64,000 nt of DNA from CAILHX01 sp964511385 (GTDB lineage: Bacteria; Pseudomonadota; Gammaproteobacteria; Burkholderiales; Methylophilaceae). Where the stretch lies: contig CAZEFE010000007.1 in assembly GCA_964511385.1 (NCBI GenBank), positions 124,001-188,000 of the forward strand, given 5' to 3'. Position numbers and translations under genes: made by a program. Under the pieces are notes generated by a model. That model saw only the letters and a list, made by a program, of their open reading frames with translations, did no database searches and was not told the origin of the DNA. Shown here in pieces: positions 44,072 to 51,423 of this stretch. Each line of letters opens with the position of its first letter. The first letter of the stretch is position 1.

Positions 44072-44093
44072 ACCCTTACTCTAACCTTACGGC
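44072..44093 (+). promoter_or_regulatory. Two tandem 11-bp CCTTAC repeats upstream of the cyanophycin ABC gene
   Basis: ACCCTTACTCT (44072-44082) and AACCTTACGGC (44083-44093) are tandem copies of the same 11-bp element found in four copies at 48039-48082. Direct repeats with 11-bp spacing are the usual binding pattern of OmpR/PhoB-family regulators. The site lies about 80 bp before the ABC gene. Confidence 0.5.
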
Positions 44094-44174
44094 ATGGCGG
44101 GCAATGAAATTTGCTTGTAATCATGGCTGCGGGGGCCATGATCTGAAAAACAATTGGGTATACTTGGCGGCAAT

Positions 44175-46439
44175 ATGAAAACCGAGTTACCAAATTCCAC
44201 GGTGTTGCCGGAGGCTTGGCGCGCGCAGGCGGAACCACAGCTGGAGCCGGGCGAGCAGGTGCTGGCCTGGCTGGAAATCGACCTGACAGAGCGGCTGCAT
44301 TTCGCCCACGGCCTGCTGTTGGCGACCAATCGGCGCTTGCTGGCCAAGGCGCCGGAAAGTGCCGGTTGGCAATACTGGGAATACCGGCAGGGCTTGTTGT
44401 TGCAGCATCACGACCATGCGGGTGTCGGCACGCTGGAATTGCTTGATGAAACCTCGCGCCTAGCCTGCTGGCGCTACACGCTGGGGCAGAACGTCGTGGC
44501 CTTGAAGGTGATTGCCGAGTTTGAACGCCAGCAGGAAAGCGCAATTTCCGGCCGGCCAGTACCGCCGCACGACGACACGCTGTGCCCCAAATGCAAGGCG
44601 CCGCTGCCGGCGGGCGAGGAGGAATGCCCGATCTGCACCCGCGAAATCCACGCGCCGCCTTCCACCTGGACGCTGTTCCGCCTGTGGCGTTTCGCCAGGC
44701 CGTATCGCGGCCAGCTGCTGGCGGGTTTCCTGCTGACGCTGGCTTCCACCGCCGCCACGCTGGTGCCGCCTTACCTGACCATCCCGCTGATGGACAAGGT
44801 GCTGATTCCCTACCAGAACGGCGCGCCGATCGATGTTGAACTGGTGATGCTATTGCTGCTGGGCTTGCTGGGGTCGGCGCTGCTGGCGTGGGCTCTGGGG
44901 TGGGCGAGGACTTACATCCTGGCGCTGGTGAGCGAGCGCATCGGCGCCGATTTGCGCACCACCACCTACGAGCACTTGTTGCGGCTGTCGCTGGAATATT
45001 TCGGCGGCAAGCGCACCGGCGACCTGATGGCGCGCATCGGCAGCGAATCCGACCGCATCTGTGTGTTTCTTTCGCTGCATCTGCTGGATTTTGCCACCGA
45101 CGTGCTGATGATTGTGATGACCGCGGCCATCCTGCTGTCGATCAACCCCTGGCTGGCGCTGGTGACGCTGCTGCCGCTGCCGTTCATCGCCTGGATGATC
45201 CACGTGGTGCGCGACAAGCTGCGCACCGGCTTTGAAAAAATTGACCGCGTCTGGTCGGAAGTGACCAACGTGCTGGCCGACACCATCCCCGGCATCCGCG
45301 TGGTGAAAGCGTTTGCGCAGGAAAAGCGCGAGGCGGAGCGCTTCCGCGAGGCGAACCGGCATAACCTGCTGGTCAACGACCGGCTGAACAAGGTCTGGTC
45401 GCTGTTTTCCCCCACGGTATCGCTGCTTACCGAAATCGGCCTGCTGGTGGTATGGGCGTTCGGCATCTGGCAGGTGTCGCGCAATGAAATCACCGTGGGC
45501 GTGCTTACGGCTTTCCTGGCCTATATCAGCCGCTTTTACACGCGCCTCGATTCCATGAGCCGCATTGTTTCCGTCACGCAAAAAGCGGCGGCGGGTGCCA
45601 AGCGCATTTTCGATATCCTGGATCATGTGTCCAGCGTACCGGAGCCGGCCAACCCGGTACATCTGCCGCAGGTCACCGGCCGCATCGAAATCCGCGATGT
45701 CGGTTTCCGTTACGGCAACCGCGCCATTATCCGCGGCGTTGACCTCACCATCGCGCCGGGCGAAATGATCGGCCTGGTCGGCCACAGCGGCTCCGGCAAA
45801 AGCACGCTGGTCAACCTGATCTGCCGCTTTTATGACGTGTCCGAAGGCTCGATCCGCATTGAAGGCGTGGACATCCGCTCGCTGGCGGTATCGGAATACC
45901 GCAGCAACATCGGTCTGGTGCTACAGGAGCCGTTCCTGTTTTTTGGCACCATTGCCGAGAATATTGCCTACGGCAAGCCGGGCGCCAGTCGCGAGGAAAT
46001 TGTCGCCGCCGCGCGTGCCGCGCATGCCCACGAATTCATCCTGCGCCTGCCGCAAGGCTATGACTCGCTGGTCGGCGAGCGCGGCCAAAGCCTGTCCGGC
46101 GGCGAACGCCAGCGCATTTCCATCGCACGCGCGCTGCTGATCGACCCGCGCATCCTGATCCTGGACGAAGCCACGTCGTCGGTGGATTCCACCACCGAAA
46201 AGGAAATCCAGAAAGCACTGGATAACCTGGTGCAGGGCCGCACCACCATTGCCATCGCCCACCGCCTTTCCACCCTGCGCCGCGCCAACCGGCTGGTGGT
46301 CATGGATCGAGGGCAGATTGTCGAGGTCGGCAACCACGACGAACTGATGGCCAAAGAGGGCGCTTACTATCAGCTGTATCAAGCACAGGCGCGCAATGTG
46401 GATACCGATATGGATGATGAAGCGGAGGATGCGGCATGA
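44175..46439 (+). CDS. Cyanophycin metabolism-associated ABC transporter
   Basis: A 754-residue fused permease-ATPase of the exporter type. An N-terminal domain of about 130 residues not found in ordinary MsbA-like exporters leads into a zinc ribbon (CPKCKAPLPAGEEECPIC), six membrane segments (about residues 175-470) and an ATPase with Walker A (GHSGSGKST), signature LSGGERQR and Walker B (ILILDEATSS). This architecture next to cphA and a DUF1854 gene is a recurrent neighbourhood in cyanophycin-making proteobacteria. Substrate and direction are unknown. The ATG at 44175 is preferred to a TTG at 44154. It overlaps the next gene by 4 bp. Confidence 0.9.
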   Translation: MKTELPNSTVLPEAWRAQAEPQLEPGEQVLAWLEIDLTERLHFAHGLLLATNRRLLAKAPESAGWQYWEYRQGLLLQHHDHAGVGTLELLDETSRLACWRYTLGQNVVALKVIAEFERQQESAISGRPVPPHDDTLCPKCKAPLPAGEEECPICTREIHAPPSTWTLFRLWRFARPYRGQLLAGFLLTLASTAATLVPPYLTIPLMDKVLIPYQNGAPIDVELVMLLLLGLLGSALLAWALGWARTYILALVSERIGADLRTTTYEHLLRLSLEYFGGKRTGDLMARIGSESDRICVFLSLHLLDFATDVLMIVMTAAILLSINPWLALVTLLPLPFIAWMIHVVRDKLRTGFEKIDRVWSEVTNVLADTIPGIRVVKAFAQEKREAERFREANRHNLLVNDRLNKVWSLFSPTVSLLTEIGLLVVWAFGIWQVSRNEITVGVLTAFLAYISRFYTRLDSMSRIVSVTQKAAAGAKRIFDILDHVSSVPEPANPVHLPQVTGRIEIRDVGFRYGNRAIIRGVDLTIAPGEMIGLVGHSGSGKSTLVNLICRFYDVSEGSIRIEGVDIRSLAVSEYRSNIGLVLQEPFLFFGTIAENIAYGKPGASREEIVAAARAAHAHEFILRLPQGYDSLVGERGQSLSGGERQRISIARALLIDPRILILDEATSSVDSTTEKEIQKALDNLVQGRTTIAIAHRLSTLRRANRLVVMDRGQIVEVGNHDELMAKEGAYYQLYQAQARNVDTDMDDEAEDAA

Positions 46440-46906
46440 GCACGATTGATGTTCAGTTGACCCGCAACGCGTTTGGCCGCCTGGTGCTGACCACGGCGGA
46501 TGGTGTCGTCCACGAAGGTGTACTGCCGGTACGCGCCTTCCCCATTGCCGCGCCGGATTACGGCATTGCGCTGGTGAGCACGGATGGCCGGGAACTGGTG
46601 TGGATCGAGCGTCTGGGCGATATGCCGGAGAACCTTCGCGCGCTGGTGCAGGAGGAAATGGCCGGCCGCGAATTCATGCCGGAAATCCACCGGCTGCGGC
46701 AGGTTTCCAGCTTTGCCACGCCCAGTACCTGGCAGGTGGAAACCAACCGCGGCGAAACTTCCTTCGTGCTCAAGGGCGAGGAGGATATCCGGCGCCTGGG
46801 CCACACCACGTTGCTGATTGCCGATAGCCACGGCATCCAGTTCCTCATCCGCGACATCCAGGCGCTGGATCAAGGCAGCCGCCGGTTGCTGGATCGCTTT
46901 CTGTAA
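46436..46906 (+). CDS. Cyanophycin metabolism-associated DUF1854 protein
   Basis: A 156-residue protein of the DUF1854 family, with FPIAAPDYGIALVS, LVWIERLGDMP and a C-terminal IQALDQGSRRLLDRFL. It has no signal or membrane segment, so it is probably cytoplasmic. The family is found almost always beside the zinc-ribbon ABC protein and cphA. The start overlaps the ABC stop (ATGA), which suggests the two products act together. Biochemical role unknown. Confidence 0.9.
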   Translation: MSTIDVQLTRNAFGRLVLTTADGVVHEGVLPVRAFPIAAPDYGIALVSTDGRELVWIERLGDMPENLRALVQEEMAGREFMPEIHRLRQVSSFATPSTWQVETNRGETSFVLKGEEDIRRLGHTTLLIADSHGIQFLIRDIQALDQGSRRLLDRFL

Positions 46907-46928
46907 CTGAACACCGGGACACTTCATC

Positions 46929-47696
46929 GTGAAACTCGCCACCTGGAACGTGAATTCGTTAAAAGTCAGGCTGCCGCATGTGCTGGACTGGCTGGCCAAC
47001 GAGCAGCCGGACGTGTTGTGCCTGCAGGAAACCAAGCAGGAGGACAAGGATTTTCCGGTGCCGGCCATCAGCGAAGCCGGGTACACGCCGCTGTTTGCCG
47101 GGCAGAAAACCTATAACGGCGTTGCCATCCTGAGCAAGGTGGCCGGCACCGAGGTGCAGGTGGGCATTCCCGGTTTTAACGATGTGCAGCAGCGGGTGCT
47201 GGCGGCAACCGTGGATGGCGTGCGGGTGGTATGCGTTTATATTCCGAATGGGCAAAGCCTGGATTCGGACAAGTACCAGTACAAACTCAAATGGTTGCAG
47301 GCGCTGACAGAATGGCTGCGCGGCGAAGTGGCCAAATACCCGAAACTGGCGCTGCTGGGGGATTACAACATCGCGCCGGAAGACCGGGATGTGCACGACC
47401 CCAAGGCATGGGAAGGCCAGGTGCTGGTGAGCGAACCGGAGCGCGATGCCTTCCGGGCGATAGTCGATCTGGGCTTAACGGATGCGTTCCGCTTGTTCGA
47501 GCAGGAAGAAAAAAGCTTCAGCTGGTGGGATTACCGCATGGGCGGGTTTCGCCGCAACCTGGGGCTGCGTATCGACCACATCCTGTTGACCGCGCCGCTG
47601 GCGCAGCAATGCCGCAGAAGCTGGATTGACAAGGCGCCGCGCAAACTGGAGCGGCCTTCCGACCACACGCCGGTAGTGACGGAACTGGCGGCGTGA
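46929..47696 (+). CDS. xthA: Exodeoxyribonuclease III
   Basis: A 255-residue AP endonuclease/3'-5' exonuclease of the EEP fold for base-excision repair. Motifs are WNVNSLKVRL (metal-binding Asn), LQETKQED (catalytic Glu), YIPNGQ, LLGDYNIAPEDRDVHDPKAW (Asp/Asn pair) and the C-terminal RIDHILLTAPLA with SDHTPVVTEL (catalytic Asp-His). The start is a GTG. It follows the DUF1854 gene by 22 bp and may be cotranscribed. A strong terminator follows. Confidence 0.97.
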   Translation: MKLATWNVNSLKVRLPHVLDWLANEQPDVLCLQETKQEDKDFPVPAISEAGYTPLFAGQKTYNGVAILSKVAGTEVQVGIPGFNDVQQRVLAATVDGVRVVCVYIPNGQSLDSDKYQYKLKWLQALTEWLRGEVAKYPKLALLGDYNIAPEDRDVHDPKAWEGQVLVSEPERDAFRAIVDLGLTDAFRLFEQEEKSFSWWDYRMGGFRRNLGLRIDHILLTAPLAQQCRRSWIDKAPRKLERPSDHTPVVTELAA

Positions 47697-47703
47697 GGGC
47701 AAC

Positions 47704-47731
47704 AAAAAAGCGGGGATATCCCCGCTTTTTT
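47704..47731. terminator. Bidirectional rho-independent terminator
   Basis: A perfect 28-bp palindrome (GCGGGGATATCCCCGC core with A6 and T6 flanks) sits between the convergent xthA (plus) and the small cationic protein gene (minus), ending both. Confidence 0.94.
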
Positions 47732-47751
47732 GATACTGGCAAAAGCCGTGA

Positions 47752-47949
47752 TTACTTGGCAGCTTTCTTATGGCCCTTCTTGTGAGCCTTTTTGGCTGGA
47801 GCGGCTGGCTTTTCAGCCTTGGCAGCGTCAGCAGCAGGAGCAGCAGCTTCAGCTGCTGGCTTGGCGTCAGCCTTGGGCGCATCGGCGGCAATAGCGTTAA
47901 CGGAAACGGCAAACAGGCCGGCGATCAGTGCAGCGATAAACTTGTTCAT
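47752..47949 (-). CDS. Small secreted Ala/Lys-rich cationic protein (Asr-like)
   Basis: A 65-residue protein with a signal peptide (MNKFIAALIAGLFAVSVNAIA, cleavage near residue 21) and a mature part made of Ala, Lys, Pro and Glu that ends in a basic KKAHKKGHKKAAK tail. Composition resembles enterobacterial acid-shock protein Asr, though no alignment was run. The ATG at 47949 follows AAGGA; an upstream in-frame extension to 48027 would hide the signal. It is divergent from a QseB/PmrA-like regulator across a repeat-type operator, and is a likely target of it. Confidence 0.8.
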   Translation of the reverse strand: MNKFIAALIAGLFAVSVNAIAADAPKADAKPAAEAAAPAADAAKAEKPAAPAKKAHKKGHKKAAK

Positions 47950-48038
47950 GGTAATTTCCTTGAATAAAATGGTTAAAGGTTTACAGAAATGCGTTTGAAT
48001 CCGCTCTGGTGCATCTCTGTCTGGCACAATATCCCTCC

Positions 48039-48082
48039 AACCTTACCGCAGCCTTACCCTAACCTTACTCCAACCTTTCATG
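48039..48082 (+). promoter_or_regulatory. Four tandem 11-bp repeats overlapping the response-regulator start
   Basis: AACCTTACCGC, AGCCTTACCCT, AACCTTACTCC and AACCTTTCATG follow each other without gaps at 48039, 48050, 48061 and 48072. The last copy includes the ATG at 48080. The 11-bp direct-repeat period is that of OmpR/PmrA-family boxes, so this is probably an autoregulatory site that may also control the divergent small cationic protein. Confidence 0.6.
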
Positions 48083-48745
48083 CGCATATTAATTGTTGAA
48101 GATGATCCCACCCTGGCTGACGGCTTGCTACGCTCGCTGGAGCAGGCCGGGTATGCGGTGGACTGCGCGATGAATGGCGAGCAGGCCAATGGCATGCTAC
48201 AAGAGACGGTGTATGACCTGGCGATACTGGATCTGGGCTTGCCCAAAATGGATGGCATCGAGGTGTTGAAGCGGCTGCGGGGACGCGGCGGGCGCACTCC
48301 AGTGCTGATCCTGACAGCGCGCGATGCCGTCGAGAGCCGGGTGGAGGGGCTGGATGCCGGCGCTGACGATTACCTCACCAAACCATTCAACCTGGTTGAA
48401 CTGGAGGCCCGGATTAGAGCCTTGATCCGGCGCGGCCAGTTGGGCAGCAATGCGTCATTGAGTTGCGGCAAGCTGACGCTGGATGTTGCGGCCCGGCGCG
48501 CGTTCTGCGAGCTTGAGCCAATTACGCTTTCCGCGCGCGAGCTGGGGGTGCTGGAAGTGCTGATGCTGCGGCAGGGCAAGGTGGTCAACAAGGAGCAGAT
48601 CATGGAGGCGCTGTGCAACTGGGACGAGGATATTGGCGACAATGCGATTGAGGTTTACATCCATCGGCTACGCAAAAAGCTAGAAGCCTCCGGTGCCCGC
48701 ATCCGCACGATCCGCGGCCTGGGATATCTGCTCGAGCATGAATAA
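48080..48745 (+). CDS. OmpR-family response regulator (QseB/PmrA-like)
   Basis: A 221-residue two-domain regulator. The receiver domain has Asp8/Asp9, phospho-acceptor Asp51 (LAILDLGLPKMDG) and Lys101 (TKPFNLVELEAR). The C-terminal winged helix carries LSARELGVLEVLMLRQGKVV and YIHRLRKKLEASG. It overlaps the following kinase gene by 8 bp, so they form a pair. The tandem 11-bp repeats over its start suggest autoregulation. The specific member (QseB, PmrA or TctD) cannot be decided from sequence alone. Confidence 0.94.
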   Translation: MRILIVEDDPTLADGLLRSLEQAGYAVDCAMNGEQANGMLQETVYDLAILDLGLPKMDGIEVLKRLRGRGGRTPVLILTARDAVESRVEGLDAGADDYLTKPFNLVELEARIRALIRRGQLGSNASLSCGKLTLDVAARRAFCELEPITLSARELGVLEVLMLRQGKVVNKEQIMEALCNWDEDIGDNAIEVYIHRLRKKLEASGARIRTIRGLGYLLEHE

Positions 48746-50153
48746 CAGCCGCTCGCTTCGCCAGCAGTTATTGCGCCTGTTGCTGATCCTGCTGACGCTG
48801 ATCCTGACAGCGGGAGCGGTCGTGTCCTATTACCGCGCCTACTATTTTGCCAATCTGGCGTATGACCGCTCGCTGTTGCGCGCTTCGCTGGCCTTGGCCG
48901 ACCAGGTTGAAGTGGTGGGTGGGCAGGTGACGGTAGATTTGCCCAAAAAAGCGCTGGACCTGCTGGAATACGATAAAGACGACTGGATTTACTACCGGGT
49001 GACCGACCACCATGGCCGGATTGTTGCCGGAGAGGTCAACTTGCGTCTCCCGAACAACATTCCGGCCCCTAGCAAACACATCTATTACGACGATATCCTG
49101 GATGGGCAGCCGGTGCGGGTGGCCGCTTTTGCGCTGCCGCTGGACGGCACCCGGGTGCGCGGCATCGCGCTGGTGCAGGTAGCAGAAACCCGCACCAAGC
49201 GCAATTTCATGGTGCAGGAAATCATGGAAGCGACGATTTTCCCGCAACTGCTGATGATGACGCTGGCGGCGATCCTGCTGTACTTCGGGGTCAAGCGCGG
49301 CCTGCTGCCGCTGGATCGCCTGCGTCTGGCCATCAGTCAGCGTTCATACCAGGACCTGAGTGCCGTGGATACGGCGGATACGCCGCAAGAGCTCCAGCCG
49401 TTGCTTACCGCGATGAATGACCTGATGCAGCGGGTGCGGGAGGTGATCCAACTGCAGCAGCGTTTTATTGCCGATGCCTCGCATCAACTGCGTACTCCGC
49501 TGGCGGGGCTGCAGACCCAGGCGGAAATGGCGCTGCGCGAACAGGATCCGGTAGCGATACGCAATGCGCTGGAGCGGATACGCGGCAGTACGGTCAGGGT
49601 GTCGCACCTGGTTCACCAATTGCTGGCGCTGGCCCGGATAGAGCCCGGTTCCGGACGCGATCTGCAACTGCAGTTGCTGGATCTGGCGCAACTGGCGCGA
49701 GAGGTTTCGGCAGACTGGGTTTCGCCGGCACTGGCGAAAAACATTGATTTTGGCTTTGAAGCTGCATCAGGCGCTGAATCAGCATTAATCCCCGTGATTG
49801 TGCTGGGGGATGGCGTTCTGTTGCGCGAAATGTTGTCCAATCTGATCGACAACGCCATCCAGTACACCCCAAAGGGTGGGCGTGTCACGGTCAGCGTGAC
49901 TGCTGCAGAAAGCAGCGCCATGCTGACCGTGGAAGACAATGGCCCCGGTATTCCCGAGGCCGACCGCGAGCGGGTGTTCGAGCGTTTCCATCGCGTCGCA
50001 GGCAGCCTGGGCGAGGGGTGCGGGCTGGGGTTGGCGATTGTGCGGGAAATCGCACATGCCCATCATGCGCAAATCCTGCTGGAGCCCGGTACCGGCCAGC
50101 AGGGAACGCGCATCCAGGTGGTGTTCCCGACGCGCGTTATCAGCGCACCTTGA
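48738..50153 (+). CDS. Sensor histidine kinase (QseC/TctE-like)
   Basis: A 471-residue membrane kinase paired with the preceding regulator. The ATG at 48738 lies inside the end of the regulator gene. Membrane segments at about residues 10-32 and 168-190 flank a periplasmic domain of the 2CSK type. HAMP, an H-box (ADASHQLRTPLAGLQ), an N box (LLSNLIDNAIQYT), G1 (VEDNGPGIP) and G2 (GCGLGLAIV) follow. Its 3' end overlaps the convergent ntrX-like gene by 14 bp. The signal is unknown. Confidence 0.94.
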   Translation: MNNSRSLRQQLLRLLLILLTLILTAGAVVSYYRAYYFANLAYDRSLLRASLALADQVEVVGGQVTVDLPKKALDLLEYDKDDWIYYRVTDHHGRIVAGEVNLRLPNNIPAPSKHIYYDDILDGQPVRVAAFALPLDGTRVRGIALVQVAETRTKRNFMVQEIMEATIFPQLLMMTLAAILLYFGVKRGLLPLDRLRLAISQRSYQDLSAVDTADTPQELQPLLTAMNDLMQRVREVIQLQQRFIADASHQLRTPLAGLQTQAEMALREQDPVAIRNALERIRGSTVRVSHLVHQLLALARIEPGSGRDLQLQLLDLAQLAREVSADWVSPALAKNIDFGFEAASGAESALIPVIVLGDGVLLREMLSNLIDNAIQYTPKGGRVTVSVTAAESSAMLTVEDNGPGIPEADRERVFERFHRVAGSLGEGCGLGLAIVREIAHAHHAQILLEPGTGQQGTRIQVVFPTRVISAP

Positions 50154-51423
50154 TTTCCAACTGTTTCAGCTTGCGATAAAGGTGGGTGCGTTCTAGCCCC
50201 ACGGCTTCGGCCACCCGGCTCATGTTGCCGCCCGCCTTGGCGATATGGTGTTCGAAATACAGGCGCTCGAAAGCATCGCGCGCTTCGCGTAGCGGTTGGT
50301 CCATGGCAATCGGCAGCGGCGTGGCGGTCTGCTCCTGAGCCGGGGATGCTGTCGGTAAGGTTTCCAGGCCGGAGAATTCTTCCATCACGCGATGCACATC
50401 ATCTACCCCGACGGTTTCTCCCAGGCTGCTGGACATCAGGCGCTGCACAATGTTTTTCAGCTGGGTGAGATTGCCGGGCCAGGAGGCATTCCGCAAGGCA
50501 TTCAGCGCGGCGGTGTCAAACTCGCGGTAAGGGGCCTCGCCACCCTCTGACAGGTGGGTGGCGAGGGCGCGGGCCAGTTCCGGGATGTCTTCACGGTGAT
50601 CGTTTAGCGCCGGCACGCGTATGGTGAGGGCGCTGACGCTCTGCAACAGGACATCGTCGAACTGGTTATTCGCCGCCAGGTGTGGCAGATCGCGAGAAGT
50701 GGTGGCAACCACACGCACGGCATATTTTTCCGCGCTTTTCAGCAACAGCAGCAAGCCTTTTTGTTCATTGTGGGTCAGGTCGGCAATTTCGGGAATGAAC
50801 AGCAAGCCGTCCCTGGCTTGTTCCAGCAGGCTGAGTGGCGCCTGCTCCAGCTTTTCCGGATGCTCCAGCGTGATCCACGGGGTGTCCTGCTTGTGCAAGG
50901 CGCGCGCGCACAATTCCATGCCGCAGCCCTTGGCGCCGACCAGCAGCAGCGGGGCTGCCAGATCGGCGGCGTGTTCCAGCCGCTGGCGCAGTTCGAGGAT
51001 GGGCGCACTTTTGCCCAGGCTCATCAGGCTCATGGTCTGGCGCGGCAGGTGTTCACTTGCTTTTAATGCAGCGTTGACGGTTTTCAGCAGCTTTTGCAGC
51101 GCGATCGGTTTTTCCAGAAAATCAAAAGCCCCGATGCGCGTGGCTTCAACGGCGGTATCCACCGTGGCATGTCCCGACATCATGACCACCGGCATGGTCA
51201 GCAGCCCGCCATTGACCCATTCCTTCAGCAAGGTGACGCCGTCGCAATCCGGCATCCAGATGTCCAGCAGCACCAGGTCGGGACGGGTTTTTTGCCGATG
51301 CTCACGGGCTTCCGCCGCATTTTCCGCCAGGCGGATGTGATAGCCTTCATCTTCCAGAATGTCGCGCAACAACTCGCGTATGCCGACTTCATCATCTACC
51401 ACCAGAATGTGGTGCGCACTCAT
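50140..51423 (-). CDS. ntrX: NtrX-like response regulator with degenerate AAA+ domain
   Basis: A 427-residue regulator paired with the NtrY-like kinase upstream. The receiver is intact (Asp10, Asp11, phospho-acceptor Asp54 in LVLLDIWMPD, Lys105). The central domain is reduced: Walker A reads GAKGCGME (residues 163-170) with Met in place of Lys, Walker B reads LLFIPEIAD with Pro in place of Asp, and the GAFTGA loop with its surrounding segment is missing. A Fis-type helix-turn-helix remains (VAEAVGLERTHLYRKLK). It should bind DNA but not activate sigma-54 polymerase. Start overlaps ntrY by 4 bp. Confidence 0.9.
   Translation of the reverse strand: MSAHHILVVDDEVGIRELLRDILEDEGYHIRLAENAAEAREHRQKTRPDLVLLDIWMPDCDGVTLLKEWVNGGLLTMPVVMMSGHATVDTAVEATRIGAFDFLEKPIALQKLLKTVNAALKASEHLPRQTMSLMSLGKSAPILELRQRLEHAADLAAPLLLVGAKGCGMELCARALHKQDTPWITLEHPEKLEQAPLSLLEQARDGLLFIPEIADLTHNEQKGLLLLLKSAEKYAVRVVATTSRDLPHLAANNQFDDVLLQSVSALTIRVPALNDHREDIPELARALATHLSEGGEAPYREFDTAALNALRNASWPGNLTQLKNIVQRLMSSSLGETVGVDDVHRVMEEFSGLETLPTASPAQEQTATPLPIAMDQPLREARDAFERLYFEHHIAKAGGNMSRVAEAVGLERTHLYRKLKQLEIKVR

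Noticed and set aside
44044..44544. A minus-strand frame crossing the start of the cyanophycin ABC gene
   Set aside because: Pro/Arg/Ser-rich shadow without motifs, and it conflicts with the well-supported ABC protein.
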